Assembly: GCA_965222895.1 (NCBI GenBank)
Contig: CBDCVB010000002.1
Span: forward strand, 1,984,001 to 2,048,000
Direction of reading: 5' to 3'
DNA length: 64,000 nucleotides
Source: Bin87 sp965222895
Lineage (GTDB): Bacteria > Chloroflexota > Dehalococcoidia > Lucifugimonadales > UBA3495
Below, piece after piece: positions 31,262-39,630 of the stretch (position 1 is the first letter of the stretch; the number at the start of each line of letters is the position of its first letter). A program made the translations under genes and the position numbers. The notes below the pieces were generated by a model, which was given only the letters and a program-made list of their open reading frames with translations, was not told the DNA's origin and ran no database searches.

Positions 31262-32850
31262 CGCGCTCGTCGGTCTTTCATTGCATTCATGACCGACGGC
31301 AACCGTTCCAGCAGGTCGCTCGCCACAACGCCGGCATCGCCCATCACGTGGCGCACATCCGACGCCGCCGCACCGTGGAGGTAACCGCCGAGCGCCGCGG
31401 CATCGTAAGGCGCAACACCCTGTGCGAGCAGTCCGCCAATTATGCCGGTGAGCACGTCCCCGGTGCCGCCGGCGGCCAACGCCGGGTTGGCAAAGGGCAA
31501 CAGTCTCTGCCGTCCGTCGGCTGCGGCCACAATGCTGTGGGCGCCCTTGAGCAGCACCGTTTGCTGCCAGTGTCGCGCCGCATCGCCGGTCACGGTCGTG
31601 CGATCCGACTGCACGCCAGTAGTTGGAAGACCGGTGAGCGTTGCCATCTCGCCGGGATGCGGCGTCAAAACGGCCGGCGCGTGCAACCTGGCTGCCCAGT
31701 CTGCGCAGCGCGACAGGTTGTTGAGCCCATCGGCGTCAATGATCACGGGCAAACTCGGACCGTTATCGGCGTCCAGCAACAGGCGTTCCATCAGCTGATT
31801 TGTGCCGGGCGACCATCCCATGCCGCAACCGATGGCCAACGCGGAATAAACGGGCAGCCGTTGACGCAGTTCATCCGCCGCCGTCCAGTCGATGCGTCCG
31901 TCGGCATCCTCAGGTAACGGAAGGTGGATGGTCTCCGTCAGCTTCACCGCCGCCAGCCGGTACACCGATTCCGGAGCCGCCAGCGTAACCAACCCAGCGC
32001 CGGCCCGGTGCGCTCCCTGTGCCGCCAGAAACGCCGCTCCCACAAAGTTCCGGGAGCCGGCGACGATGAGCAGGTGCCCGAAGGTTCCCTTGTGCGAGTT
32101 AAGGGGTCGACCGGGTAACAAACGGGTCGCCGCGGTATCCGTAAACCATTCGTGCTTGAGGTTCGCATCGGGCAGGACGTTGGCGGGCAGTCCGATGTCC
32201 AGGATAGTGATGCGTCCGGCAAACCCGGCGCCGGGAAAGTTCGCGATGCCGACCTTGGGACAGCACAGCGCCAGCGTTTCGTCGGCCTGAATCGTTGCTT
32301 CGTCTACATCCCCGGTATCCGGGTTCACCCCCGTCGGCAGATCCAGCGCAACCGTCTCAAATCGGCCGCCAACCCTTCGCGCGTTGACCCGACGAGCTAC
32401 GGATTCGATCACTCCTGACAATGGCCGGTACGTGCCAGCTCCCAGGATCGCATCTACGACCACATCGCATCGCCGCAGCAGCGCGTCAAGCTGCTGCATG
32501 TCCCCGTCCTCCGCAGCATCAATTATCCCGACGTCATACGCCAAGGCAGATACCATTTTAGCATCGGTGTCGGGACGCCCCCTCACCACGTAGCAGCAAA
32601 CTTGTGCGCCCCATCGTCTCAGGTGCCGGGCCACGACGAGTCCATCGGCGCCGTTGTTGCCGGGACCAACCAGGATGACCACGTTCTTGCTGGCAGCGCC
32701 GCCCAACCGGTGGCGAACCTGTCGAGCGCAAGCCAATCCGGCGTTCTCCATCAGCGTGTCGGTACTGACACCGCTCCGCTCCGATGCTGCTTCAAGAGCC
32801 TGCATCTGAGCTACTGACACCACATATGTAAGGTCCAACGGCGCAATCAT
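31258..32850 (-). CDS. nnrDE: Bifunctional NAD(P)H-hydrate epimerase/dehydratase
   Basis: The fusion protein repairs damaged NAD(P)HX. From ATG 32850 it has 530 residues. The N-terminal YjeF epimerase domain (about 1-215) has GPGNNGADGLVVARHL and LDLPTGVNPDTG. The C-terminal carbohydrate-kinase-like dehydratase has NSHKGTFGHLLIVAGS, VLTPHPGEMATLTG, LKGAHSIVA and NPALAAGGTGDVLTGIIGG. The frame is open to 32922, overlapping acpS, but the protein core begins at MIAPLDLTY. It follows acpS by 38 bp, an association common in bacteria. Confidence 0.93.
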   Translation of the reverse strand: MIAPLDLTYVVSVAQMQALEAASERSGVSTDTLMENAGLACARQVRHRLGGAASKNVVILVGPGNNGADGLVVARHLRRWGAQVCCYVVRGRPDTDAKMVSALAYDVGIIDAAEDGDMQQLDALLRRCDVVVDAILGAGTYRPLSGVIESVARRVNARRVGGRFETVALDLPTGVNPDTGDVDEATIQADETLALCCPKVGIANFPGAGFAGRITILDIGLPANVLPDANLKHEWFTDTAATRLLPGRPLNSHKGTFGHLLIVAGSRNFVGAAFLAAQGAHRAGAGLVTLAAPESVYRLAAVKLTETIHLPLPEDADGRIDWTAADELRQRLPVYSALAIGCGMGWSPGTNQLMERLLLDADNGPSLPVIIDADGLNNLSRCADWAARLHAPAVLTPHPGEMATLTGLPTTGVQSDRTTVTGDAARHWQQTVLLKGAHSIVAAADGRQRLLPFANPALAAGGTGDVLTGIIGGLLAQGVAPYDAAALGGYLHGAAASDVRHVMGDAGVVASDLLERLPSVMNAMKDRRAR

Positions 32851-32888
32851 TTTGTTGGAACCACCGGCGTTCAGCACTCCGAAAACCG

Positions 32889-33323
32889 TCAGGCGGCCTG
32901 CGGCGCGGTTGGTTCTCCCCACAGCGTAACCGCGCCCGCAGCCAGCGACTCGGTGGTGTCGGGCCGGCTGGCCACGGCAAAAGCCATAGCGAACCCCCTG
33001 GAGTGGGACAAGCTGATGCCGATTTCCGTCACACCAAGCCGTTCGGCGCGACGACGGGCCCGGCCGTGCAGTCGGGGACTGGGGGCGCCGCTCGGAGCCC
33101 GGACTACCTCCACATCGCGCCAGCCAACGCCGCGGAATCCGGTGCCCAACGACTTCATCACCGCTTCTTTGGCAGCGAACCGCGCCGCCAGATTCTGGGC
33201 ACGTCCCCGACAGTACGCAATCTCGTCAGGCGTGAAAATCCGGCGCAAAAAACGATCCCCGTAGCGCTCCAGCACACCGGCCACCCGGTCAATCTCAATC
33301 AGGTCTACTCCGGTGCTAAGCAT
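32889..33323 (-). CDS. acpS: Holo-[acyl-carrier-protein] synthase
   Basis: AcpS transfers 4'-phosphopantetheine from CoA to acyl carrier protein. The family signature STGVDLIEIDRV starts at the chosen ATG 33323, followed by FTPDEIAYC, ARFAAKEAVMKSLGTG and ISLSHSRGFAMAFAV. The protein is 144 residues with a short C-terminal extension of about 25 residues. The frame is open to 33401, overlapping metF by 23 bp, but the added sequence does not look conserved. It lies between metF and nnrDE on one strand. Confidence 0.92.
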   Translation of the reverse strand: MLSTGVDLIEIDRVAGVLERYGDRFLRRIFTPDEIAYCRGRAQNLAARFAAKEAVMKSLGTGFRGVGWRDVEVVRAPSGAPSPRLHGRARRRAERLGVTEIGISLSHSRGFAMAFAVASRPDTTESLAAGAVTLWGEPTAPQAA

Positions 33324-33378
33324 TACATTCACTTGACGGGATGGCAATCTGACCACATGGGAACCTGACGAAGTGGGA

Positions 33379-34257
33379 TCAGCCGGCGATATGTCCGTCA
33401 ATGTTCAACGCTTGGAGTATATGGGATACCGAGTACGAACGGTTGAGGACGTAAAAATGGACGCCGGGGACGCCGTTGGCCCAAAGGTCTTCCACCTGGC
33501 TGATAGCGTGCTTGATTCCGATGGCCCGCACCGCGCGATTGTCGTCTTCGTAACGGTCCAACTCACGGTCCAAGTCGGGTGGAATCGTGGCCCCGCAAAG
33601 CGCGGTGAACCTGCGAATCTGCGGAGTGCTCAAAATCGGCAGGACGCCCGGAACGATGGGCAGGTTGATGCCGGCTTTGGCCGCCCGCTCCCGCAGGTCA
33701 TAAAAGTGGGTGTTGTCGTAAAACAGCTGCGTAATCAGGAAATCCGCGCCCAGGTCCTGCTTCATCCGGATGTATTCCAAATCGGAGGACAGGTCGGCAG
33801 ATTCAGTGTGCCCTTCCGGATAACAGGCGGCGGCCACCCCGAAGTCGAAGTTGCTGCGGATGTGAGTAATCAGGTCAGACGCGTGGGGAAATGCGTCGTC
33901 GTCCGGGCCGGGCGCGGGCACACCCTCCGGGCGGTCGCCGCGCAGCGCGATCACGTTTTCAATGCCGGCGCCATCGAGACGTTCCAGCACACCGTGAACC
34001 TCGGCGCGACTTTGCGCCACGCAGGTTAGATGGGCCATCACTTCCAGCTCGGTTTCCTCACGCAATCGCACGGTGATTTCTTCCGTGTACGCCCGCGTTC
34101 CGCCACCCGCGCCGTAGGTTACGGACACGAAATCCGGCGCGTACCGTTGCAGTCCCTTGACTACGTCAATCACTCCCTGAATCCCGTCGGCTTCCCGGGG
34201 CGGGAAAAACTCAAAAGATACTGTCCGACGTTGCTGTAGTATTTCCCGTATCTTCAA
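33379..34257 (-). CDS. metF: Methylenetetrahydrofolate reductase
   Basis: The 292-residue flavoprotein reduces 5,10-methylene-THF to 5-methyl-THF for methionine synthesis. Hallmarks are VSFEFFPPRE near the N terminus, FVSVTYGAGGG, AHLTCVAQSR, NVIALRGDRPEG, FGVAAACYPEGH and DFLITQLFYDN. Length fits the short bacterial MetF without the C-terminal regulatory domain. It is the first gene of metF-acpS-nnrDE-PPOX on the minus strand. Confidence 0.96.
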   Translation of the reverse strand: MKIREILQQRRTVSFEFFPPREADGIQGVIDVVKGLQRYAPDFVSVTYGAGGGTRAYTEEITVRLREETELEVMAHLTCVAQSRAEVHGVLERLDGAGIENVIALRGDRPEGVPAPGPDDDAFPHASDLITHIRSNFDFGVAAACYPEGHTESADLSSDLEYIRMKQDLGADFLITQLFYDNTHFYDLRERAAKAGINLPIVPGVLPILSTPQIRRFTALCGATIPPDLDRELDRYEDDNRAVRAIGIKHAISQVEDLWANGVPGVHFYVLNRSYSVSHILQALNIDGHIAG

Positions 34258-34325
34258 ACCTGTAATCCTTTTTCGCTATTGAATTCGCCACCGCCGCCAG
34301 GGCAGGATGGCGCACACCCATTGAT

Positions 34326-34379
34326 GTTCAGAATCCGGGTTCAGAATCCGGGTTCACAACGCCGGGTTCAGAACTCCGG
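34326..34379. repeat. 13-14 bp tandem repeats spanning the enoyl-CoA hydratase stop
   Basis: Four units of GTTCAGAATCCGG type (34326-34338, 34339-34351, 34352-34365, 34366-34379). The last holds the TGA stop of the gene (34368-34370); the same TGA recurs in every unit. Confidence 0.85.
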
Positions 34380-35147
34380 TTGACGCTTGTCTTTGAACGC
34401 CTCAATGCCCTCTCTGGGGTGTGGGGAGGTAGAGAACAGATGGGTAAACGTTGCCCCCTCCAATGCCACACCGTCGCGCAGGGGCACGTCCTGGCTACTT
34501 CGCGCCAGGGATTTCATAAGTCCCAATCCGGTTCGGCTCTTGGTGCGGAGACCGGCCAAAATAGATTCCAATTCGGAATCCAGAGACTCTGCCGGCGCGG
34601 AACGCAGCGCCAAGCCCCATTCCACCGCTTCATCGCCCGACAGCCACCGGCCGGTGGTCAGCAGTTCCATGGCGCGGGGCATACCCACCCGTCGCGGCAA
34701 TCGTTGCGTGGAGCCGCCGCCTGGTATCAACCCGAAGTTGGCGTGCTGGTCACCAATGCGCGCGTCCTCCGCCACGATGGCCAGGTCGCAGGCCATCATC
34801 AGTTCCATGCCGCCCGCCAGCGCGTACCCATGCACCACCGCTATGGTCGGAATCGGGAGGGCTTCCAGCGCAAAAAAAGCCCCGTTCAGGTCGCGCACGT
34901 AATCGGGAAGCTGGGCGAGGTCATCGAACACGCGGTCGAAGAACAGCAAATCCGCGCCGGCGCAGAAACCTCGACCAGACCCGCGCACCACCAAGGCTTT
35001 GACCGATTCATCGCGGCCCACCGTCGCCACCGCGTGGGAGAATTCCGACAGCAATTCCGGGCTCAGGGCGTTCAACGCATCGGGGCGATTTAACTGCAGT
35101 GTCGCAACCTGGTTTTCCACCTCAAGCGCAATACTGCTATACTCCAT
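34368..35147 (-). CDS. Enoyl-CoA hydratase/isomerase family protein
   Basis: From ATG 35147 (AAGGGGG upstream) the crotonase-fold protein has 259 residues. Oxyanion-hole segments are SGRGFCAGADLLFF and HGYALAGGMELMMACD; NFGLIPGGGSTQRLPR and TGRWLSGDEAVEWGL follow. The first usual catalytic glutamate position reads HANFGL instead of PEVGL, so hydratase activity is not assured and isomerase or other crotonase chemistry is possible. It is divergent from the DUF167 gene. Confidence 0.92.
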   Translation of the reverse strand: MEYSSIALEVENQVATLQLNRPDALNALSPELLSEFSHAVATVGRDESVKALVVRGSGRGFCAGADLLFFDRVFDDLAQLPDYVRDLNGAFFALEALPIPTIAVVHGYALAGGMELMMACDLAIVAEDARIGDQHANFGLIPGGGSTQRLPRRVGMPRAMELLTTGRWLSGDEAVEWGLALRSAPAESLDSELESILAGLRTKSRTGLGLMKSLARSSQDVPLRDGVALEGATFTHLFSTSPHPREGIEAFKDKRQPEF

Positions 35148-35220
35148 CCTGGCCCCCTTGACCGCGGCGCGTATCAGTTGCGCCGTCGGCAATACTATAC
35201 CAGACCGATTGCGCGCGTTG

Positions 35221-35523
35221 ATGTCAGCACCCGTTGCATCCAGCCTCACACTCCGTGTCCAGCCGGGCGCACGGCGCTCTGAGATAGTTGACTGGCATGG
35301 GGACAGTGTGCGGGTGCGCGTAGCCGTCCCTCCCACCAGAGGCAAGGCCAACGCTGCTGTCATCACGCTGCTGGCGGACTGCTTGCAGGTGGCGCGAGCG
35401 GACGTTACAATCGTGCGCGGCCTCAGTTCCCGCGACAAGATAGTGCTGATCGCAGGTCTGGATAGCGACGAATTGAACCGACGCTTACAAATCGCCATTG
35501 ATGCGACTAACGCTGCGGCATAA
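35221..35523 (+). CDS. DUF167/YggU-family protein
   Basis: The 100-residue protein matches the UPF0235/YggU family: LRVQPGARRSEIV, VRVRVAVPPTRGKANAAVITLLAD and VTIVRGLSSRDKIVLIAGL. It is a compact alpha/beta protein of unknown function. The ATG at 35221 begins directly upstream of the family core. The phosphatase gene follows after 29 bp. Confidence 0.9.
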   Translation: MSAPVASSLTLRVQPGARRSEIVDWHGDSVRVRVAVPPTRGKANAAVITLLADCLQVARADVTIVRGLSSRDKIVLIAGLDSDELNRRLQIAIDATNAAA

Positions 35524-35552
35524 ACCCGCTGAACACCGGTCCGGAGCTCTCG

Positions 35553-36038
35553 ATGCAAGACAGTTTTCGCAATTTCAGCTGGATTCTCCACGGATCCCTG
35601 GCGGGTTCAATGGGGCCGACCGAGCGACGCCACCTGATTTACTTCGAGCGTCACGACGTTACCGCCATCGTCCGGCTGGAAGAAAACACCATCTCCGGCG
35701 AGCCCTGGGGATTCGAGGAACTGTTTGAGCCGGTGCCCGATTTCGGGGCTCCATCGGTAGAACAACTCGACCGCATCGTCTCCTATGTGGAACAGCAGAT
35801 TGAAACGTGGGAGCGTCCCACGGTCGTAACGTGCGCCGCCGGCATTGGGAGAACTGGCACCGTCCTGGCCGCATACCTGGTGAATACGGGTTGGGAAGCC
35901 GAAGAAGCCATCGACTATATCCGGCAGATGCGGCCCGGTTCCATCCAAACCGCCGCCCAGGAAGACTCCGTTCGCCAATTCGCCGAATTGGTCAAGGAAC
36001 GCCACGACGACAACGCTCACCCATTCCGCCGCCGGTAA
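35553..36038 (+). CDS. Dual-specificity/tyrosine phosphatase-like protein
   Basis: The 161-residue protein has the CX5R phosphatase loop TCAAGIGRTGT with Cys94 and Arg100 and a candidate general acid Asp63 (PVPDFGAPS). The residue before the cysteine is Thr93 instead of the usual His. The order WERPTVVTCAAGIGRTGTVLAAYLV is typical of archaeal/bacterial dual-specificity phosphatases. The substrate is unknown. It is in tandem with the DUF167 gene. Confidence 0.88.
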   Translation: MQDSFRNFSWILHGSLAGSMGPTERRHLIYFERHDVTAIVRLEENTISGEPWGFEELFEPVPDFGAPSVEQLDRIVSYVEQQIETWERPTVVTCAAGIGRTGTVLAAYLVNTGWEAEEAIDYIRQMRPGSIQTAAQEDSVRQFAELVKERHDDNAHPFRRR

Positions 36039-36099
36039 AAACTAACGGGGCCCCAGGCGTCAGCTGGAACCCCGCGGTCGCTGGGCAACGGTTCCGGCA

Positions 36100-36336
36100 T
36101 CAGGCAGCCAGGCGTTCTTCTATATGACGATGGCGGGGTGATTCCGCCGGCATCGGCGCGGGAATCGTCAGCAGTTCCGGATCGATTTCCCGGCTGCACT
36201 GGATGCACTGCCGGTAAGCGCCGTAAATGTCCCGGACCAGGCGCACGTCGCCGCCGCAATGGGGACACTGGCGCAGCAGCACCCGGCGCTGCCGAACCGC
36301 TTCGGAGCGTTCCTGAACGCGAACATTCATTGCCAT
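36100..36336 (-). CDS. Small zinc-ribbon protein, paralogue A
   Basis: The 78-residue protein has one zinc ribbon: CPHCGGD, then DIYGAYRQCIQCSREID. A basic, Arg/Gln-rich N terminus precedes it, and a Pro/His-rich tail follows. It is related to the product at 36563-36787 (shared CPxCGGDV, RD, Y/VYxQCxQCxREI). ATG 36336 has GGAG 8 bp upstream. No function is known; it may bind nucleic acid. Confidence 0.8.
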   Translation of the reverse strand: MAMNVRVQERSEAVRQRRVLLRQCPHCGGDVRLVRDIYGAYRQCIQCSREIDPELLTIPAPMPAESPRHRHIEERLAA

Positions 36337-36492
36337 TTTCTCATCTCCTGTTGACCCGTGACCGTGGGTCATCTACCAGTCCGTGTCCGATTTTGGTCTC
36401 ACTTCGTTAAGAAACTATGAATGCGCTGCGGACGGAATCCCGGTCTTACCCGGCGCCAGCCAAAACCGGGGCCCGTAAAACCCGAGGCCAAT

Positions 36493-36535
36493 AAAAAAGG
36501 AAAGTGGCCTCGGCGACAAGTCCGAGGCCACTTCC
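36493..36535 (-). terminator. Intrinsic terminator after zinc-ribbon paralogue B
   Basis: On the minus strand GTGGCCTCGG (36531-36522) pairs perfectly with CCGAGGCCAC (36513-36504), extended by a partly paired GGAA/TTTCC, and is followed by TTTTTTA. It lies 28 bp after the 36563 gene stop and would prevent read-through into paralogue A. Confidence 0.88.
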
Positions 36536-36562
36536 TCCGGTTGCTTGTTCGCGGGTTGCCGA

Positions 36563-36787
36563 CTAGACCATCAGCTTCTCTTTATGGTCGGACGGGTGGG
36601 GCGGCATATTCATTGCTGTCGCGCTTACGGTTTCCGACGGCGTAGCATACCCAACCTGTCGCCGAATCTCTCGGCCACACTGAGCGCACTGGTGATAAAC
36701 TCCAAAAGTGTCGCGCATACGGCAGACGTCGCCACCACAGCGGGGACAAGCTTTCAGCTTCAACGATTTGCGAGTTACGGTTTGCAT
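36563..36787 (-). CDS. Small zinc-ribbon protein, paralogue B
   Basis: The 74-residue protein begins MQTVTRKSLKLKACPRCGGD and has the second knuckle VYHQCAQCGREI. It is a paralogue of the 36100-36336 product, in the same orientation and separated from it by a terminator, so the two are independently transcribed. The tail (MNMPPHPSDHKEK) differs. Function unknown. Confidence 0.8.
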   Translation of the reverse strand: MQTVTRKSLKLKACPRCGGDVCRMRDTFGVYHQCAQCGREIRRQVGYATPSETVSATAMNMPPHPSDHKEKLMV

Positions 36788-36948
36788 TTCCTTTGTCCTA
36801 TTTGTTGGAGCACCTACGCAGTTACGGCGCAGGTTTCAATTTCTGGTGCCAGTTTACCGTAACCTCATTACCGGAGTATTACGACAATACCAGCAAACGC
36901 GCTGGAAACAGCATATCATCTTGACGCAATTCGTAACAAGGGGGTTTT

Positions 36949-37437
36949 ATGGCCAATTTAACCAATCATTTGCAAATTCCGCCGGCGATCCTGAATTCTA
37001 TTTATCGTGAGGCCAGATCCGCCTACCCCGCCGAATGCTGCGGTTGGCTCACCGGCGCTGCCGATGGCGACAGCGTAGACACAATGCGTCCTGCGGCTAA
37101 CGCCCAAGCCTCCGGCAACCACCCCACCGCGGCGGATCGCAGCGCCGAAACTGCCTACGTTTTCAATGCCGCCGACCTGCTTGCTCTCAACAACAGCCTT
37201 GATTCGGATGCGCCCGCTCGCATCATCTATCACTCGCATCCCAACGGCCGCGCCTACCTTTCCGACACCGACCACACCGTCGCTACCAGTCCCTGGGGAG
37301 ATGGCCCCGCCTACCCGGTGCAGCAGCTGGTGGTCGGGATTGTCGACCAGAGGGTAATCGAAGCTGCGTTGTTCGCCTGGGACGATGCCAGCCAGGGCTT
37401 TGTGGAACTGGAACGTTACCCCGGCGCCGACATCTAG
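36949..37437 (+). CDS. Mov34/JAMM metallopeptidase-like protein
   Basis: The 162-residue protein is a stand-alone M67-type JAMM domain. The complete motif is present: Glu29 (YPAECCGWL), His95 and His97 (YHSHPNG), Ser105 and Asp108 (YLSDTD). In bacteria such proteins often remove C-terminal tags from sulfur-carrier proteins of the ThiS/MoaD type, but no carrier or E1-like gene is adjacent. A GGGGG tract lies about 6 bp before the ATG. Confidence 0.88.
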   Translation: MANLTNHLQIPPAILNSIYREARSAYPAECCGWLTGAADGDSVDTMRPAANAQASGNHPTAADRSAETAYVFNAADLLALNNSLDSDAPARIIYHSHPNGRAYLSDTDHTVATSPWGDGPAYPVQQLVVGIVDQRVIEAALFAWDDASQGFVELERYPGADI

Positions 37438-37453
37438 TCCAGCGCGGCCACAT

Positions 37454-38521
37454 TTACCCCGGCGCAATTAGACTCACCAACCTGGCCACCGTCCCCGCGG
37501 TTGCTCCATCTTCCGGCGCTCCCAGCAAGGCTACCCAGACGGCTCCCACCAGGTATGCCGCCGCCATCAGCGCCAAGCCGGTGACTATTGCCGGTTGGGG
37601 CATCCGGTTACGGCCCCAGAGGAGCAGGCCGCCCCATAGTATCAGCGCGACGGCAAATATCCCGGCGACGAAGTGCTCGGGTTCCGGGTAGTTCACTACC
37701 ACGCCTCTCCGGAAAAAAGGATCGGCAAACGACAGGATGGTTACGTTAAACACGCAACTTCCGTACAACCCGGCAATTCCCAAATCCGCCGCGCCCATCC
37801 GGGCCGCCGCAATCGCCGCCGACGCCTCCGGCATGGTGGTGACGATGGACACTGCCAGAATCCCCAGCACACCTGAGGAAATGCCGGTCAGGTCCGCAAC
37901 GCGGTCCACGCTCTGCGCGAGGAACACCCCGGCGATGATGACCCCCAGCGACACCAGGCCAAACATCGTCCAGGCCCTGGCCAACGTCATCCCGGCGTCC
38001 TCTGCCTCAGCGCCCTCATCTTCCGCTGGCCTTCGCTGGTATACGATTCGCATTCCGATTACGTAAACCACCAGCAGAATGACCGAGGACAAACCAATCT
38101 GCCAGACGTTGATGCCGATTTTCAGTCCGGCGAACAAAACCGCCAGCCCCGTCAACGCCGCCGCCAGCACGATGAGATAACCCTGCTCCGGCGCGACCTG
38201 CTGCAAAAATCGTCGCCCTCCAAACAATAACGCCACCATCGCCACTGTGAACATATTGACCATGTTGGCGCCAACCACATTGCCCAGCGCCAGCTGGGGA
38301 TTGTCGATTCGCACCGCGGTGATGTTGTTGGACAGCTCCGGCAGCGAAGTGGCCAGCGCCACCAGGATGCTCCCGACGAACAGCCGGCCCCATCCGGTCA
38401 GCGACGCCAGCGCGTCGCCGTATTTCGCCAACTGCACACCGAGGAAAATGACCACCAGCGCGCTGGCCACGAAAACCAGAATCGAGACAGCCAGCCCGGC
38501 GCCACCCAGCAAATGGAACAT
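37454..38521 (-). CDS. Na+/Ca2+ exchanger-family membrane protein
   Basis: The 355-residue protein has about ten membrane segments and the two inverted alpha repeats of the CaCA superfamily: GSILVALATSLPELSNN with GNVVGANMVNM, and GILAVSIVTTMPEASAA with LYGSCVFNV. An acidic cytoplasmic loop (RRPAEDEGAEAEDAG) separates the halves. It is predicted to exchange Ca2+ or another cation for Na+/H+. It lies 17 bp after leuB and is probably cotranscribed. Confidence 0.92.
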   Translation of the reverse strand: MFHLLGGAGLAVSILVFVASALVVIFLGVQLAKYGDALASLTGWGRLFVGSILVALATSLPELSNNITAVRIDNPQLALGNVVGANMVNMFTVAMVALLFGGRRFLQQVAPEQGYLIVLAAALTGLAVLFAGLKIGINVWQIGLSSVILLVVYVIGMRIVYQRRPAEDEGAEAEDAGMTLARAWTMFGLVSLGVIIAGVFLAQSVDRVADLTGISSGVLGILAVSIVTTMPEASAAIAAARMGAADLGIAGLYGSCVFNVTILSFADPFFRRGVVVNYPEPEHFVAGIFAVALILWGGLLLWGRNRMPQPAIVTGLALMAAAYLVGAVWVALLGAPEDGATAGTVARLVSLIAPG

Positions 38522-38538
38522 CGCGTGTTGCCCGCCCG

Positions 38539-39630
38539 CTACCCGATGGCCTGAACTATGAGTGCGCCCATCTCCTCGGTGCCAATTGCCGTATCCTGGC
38601 TGGTGGCAATGTCGGCGGTGCGGTAGCCCTGGGTCAGCGCCGACTGTACCGCCCGCTCAATGGCCGCTGCCTCCTCGGTGAGACCGAGCGAGTAGCGCAG
38701 CATCAACGCGGCGCTCAGTATGGAACCGCAGGGATTGGCGATGCCCTTGCCGGCGATGTCGGGCGCAGTTCCGTGAATGGGCTCGTAGAAGCCGGGCGTC
38801 CTCGCTCCGGCCACGGGCACACCGGACAAACTGGCCGAGGGCAGCAACCCCATGGAGGCGGCCAGAATCGCCGCTTCGTCGGTCAAGATGTCGCCAAAGG
38901 TGTTCTCGGCGACGATAACATCATAGGATGCTGGGCGGAGCACCAGTTGCATTGCGCAGGCGTCCACCAGGGCGTGTTCCAGCTCCACCTCGGGGTATTC
39001 CTCGCCCAGCCGGGTCGCAACGGTGCGCCACAACCGGGAGGTTTCCAAAACGTTGGCTTTATCCACCGAGGTCAACTTTTTGCGCCGTCCTCGCGCCAGC
39101 TCGAACCCAACGCGCAGCACCCGTTCGATTTCCGACTCGGTGTAGCGCATAGTATCCACACCCACCATGCCCTGGGGAGTTTCGGAGCGGCCTTTCGGCA
39201 AGGCGTAGTACAACCCGCCGGTGAGTTCGCGCACCACCACCATATCCACGCCTTCCAGCACGTGGGGCTTCAATACGCTGGAACCCGTTAATTCGGGGTA
39301 GACTTTGACGGGCCGGATGTTGGCGAACACGCCCAGATGTGCCCGCAGGGCCAGCAGGCCGTCCTCCGGTCGCGTCGGCGCGGACGGGTCATCCCACTTG
39401 GGCCCACCCACTGCGCCAAAGAGCACCGCATCAGCGTCGGATGCCAGGTCGCGGACGCTATCCGTCAGGGGCACGCCGTGGCGGTCAATGGAAATACCCC
39501 CAACGTCGCCGTACTCCAGCGCAAAATTGTGCCCAAAGGCGCGGCCCACTGCCTCCAGCGCTTTGACGCCCTCCGCCGTTACCTCTGGGCCAATGCCATC
39601 ACCGCCCAGTACCGCTAGTTTGAAGTCCAT
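38539..39630 (-). CDS. leuB: 3-isopropylmalate dehydrogenase
   Basis: LeuB oxidatively decarboxylates 3-isopropylmalate in leucine synthesis. The 363-residue protein shows AVLGGDGIGPEVTAEG, the substrate motif LLALRAHLGVFANIRPVKVY, VRELTGGLYY, the metal-binding ENTFGDILTDEAA and the NAD region EPIHGTAPDIAGKGIANP. No leuACD genes are in the window. Its 5' side faces a 620-bp intergenic region holding a MITE-like element. Confidence 0.96.
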   Translation of the reverse strand: MDFKLAVLGGDGIGPEVTAEGVKALEAVGRAFGHNFALEYGDVGGISIDRHGVPLTDSVRDLASDADAVLFGAVGGPKWDDPSAPTRPEDGLLALRAHLGVFANIRPVKVYPELTGSSVLKPHVLEGVDMVVVRELTGGLYYALPKGRSETPQGMVGVDTMRYTESEIERVLRVGFELARGRRKKLTSVDKANVLETSRLWRTVATRLGEEYPEVELEHALVDACAMQLVLRPASYDVIVAENTFGDILTDEAAILAASMGLLPSASLSGVPVAGARTPGFYEPIHGTAPDIAGKGIANPCGSILSAALMLRYSLGLTEEAAAIERAVQSALTQGYRTADIATSQDTAIGTEEMGALIVQAIG

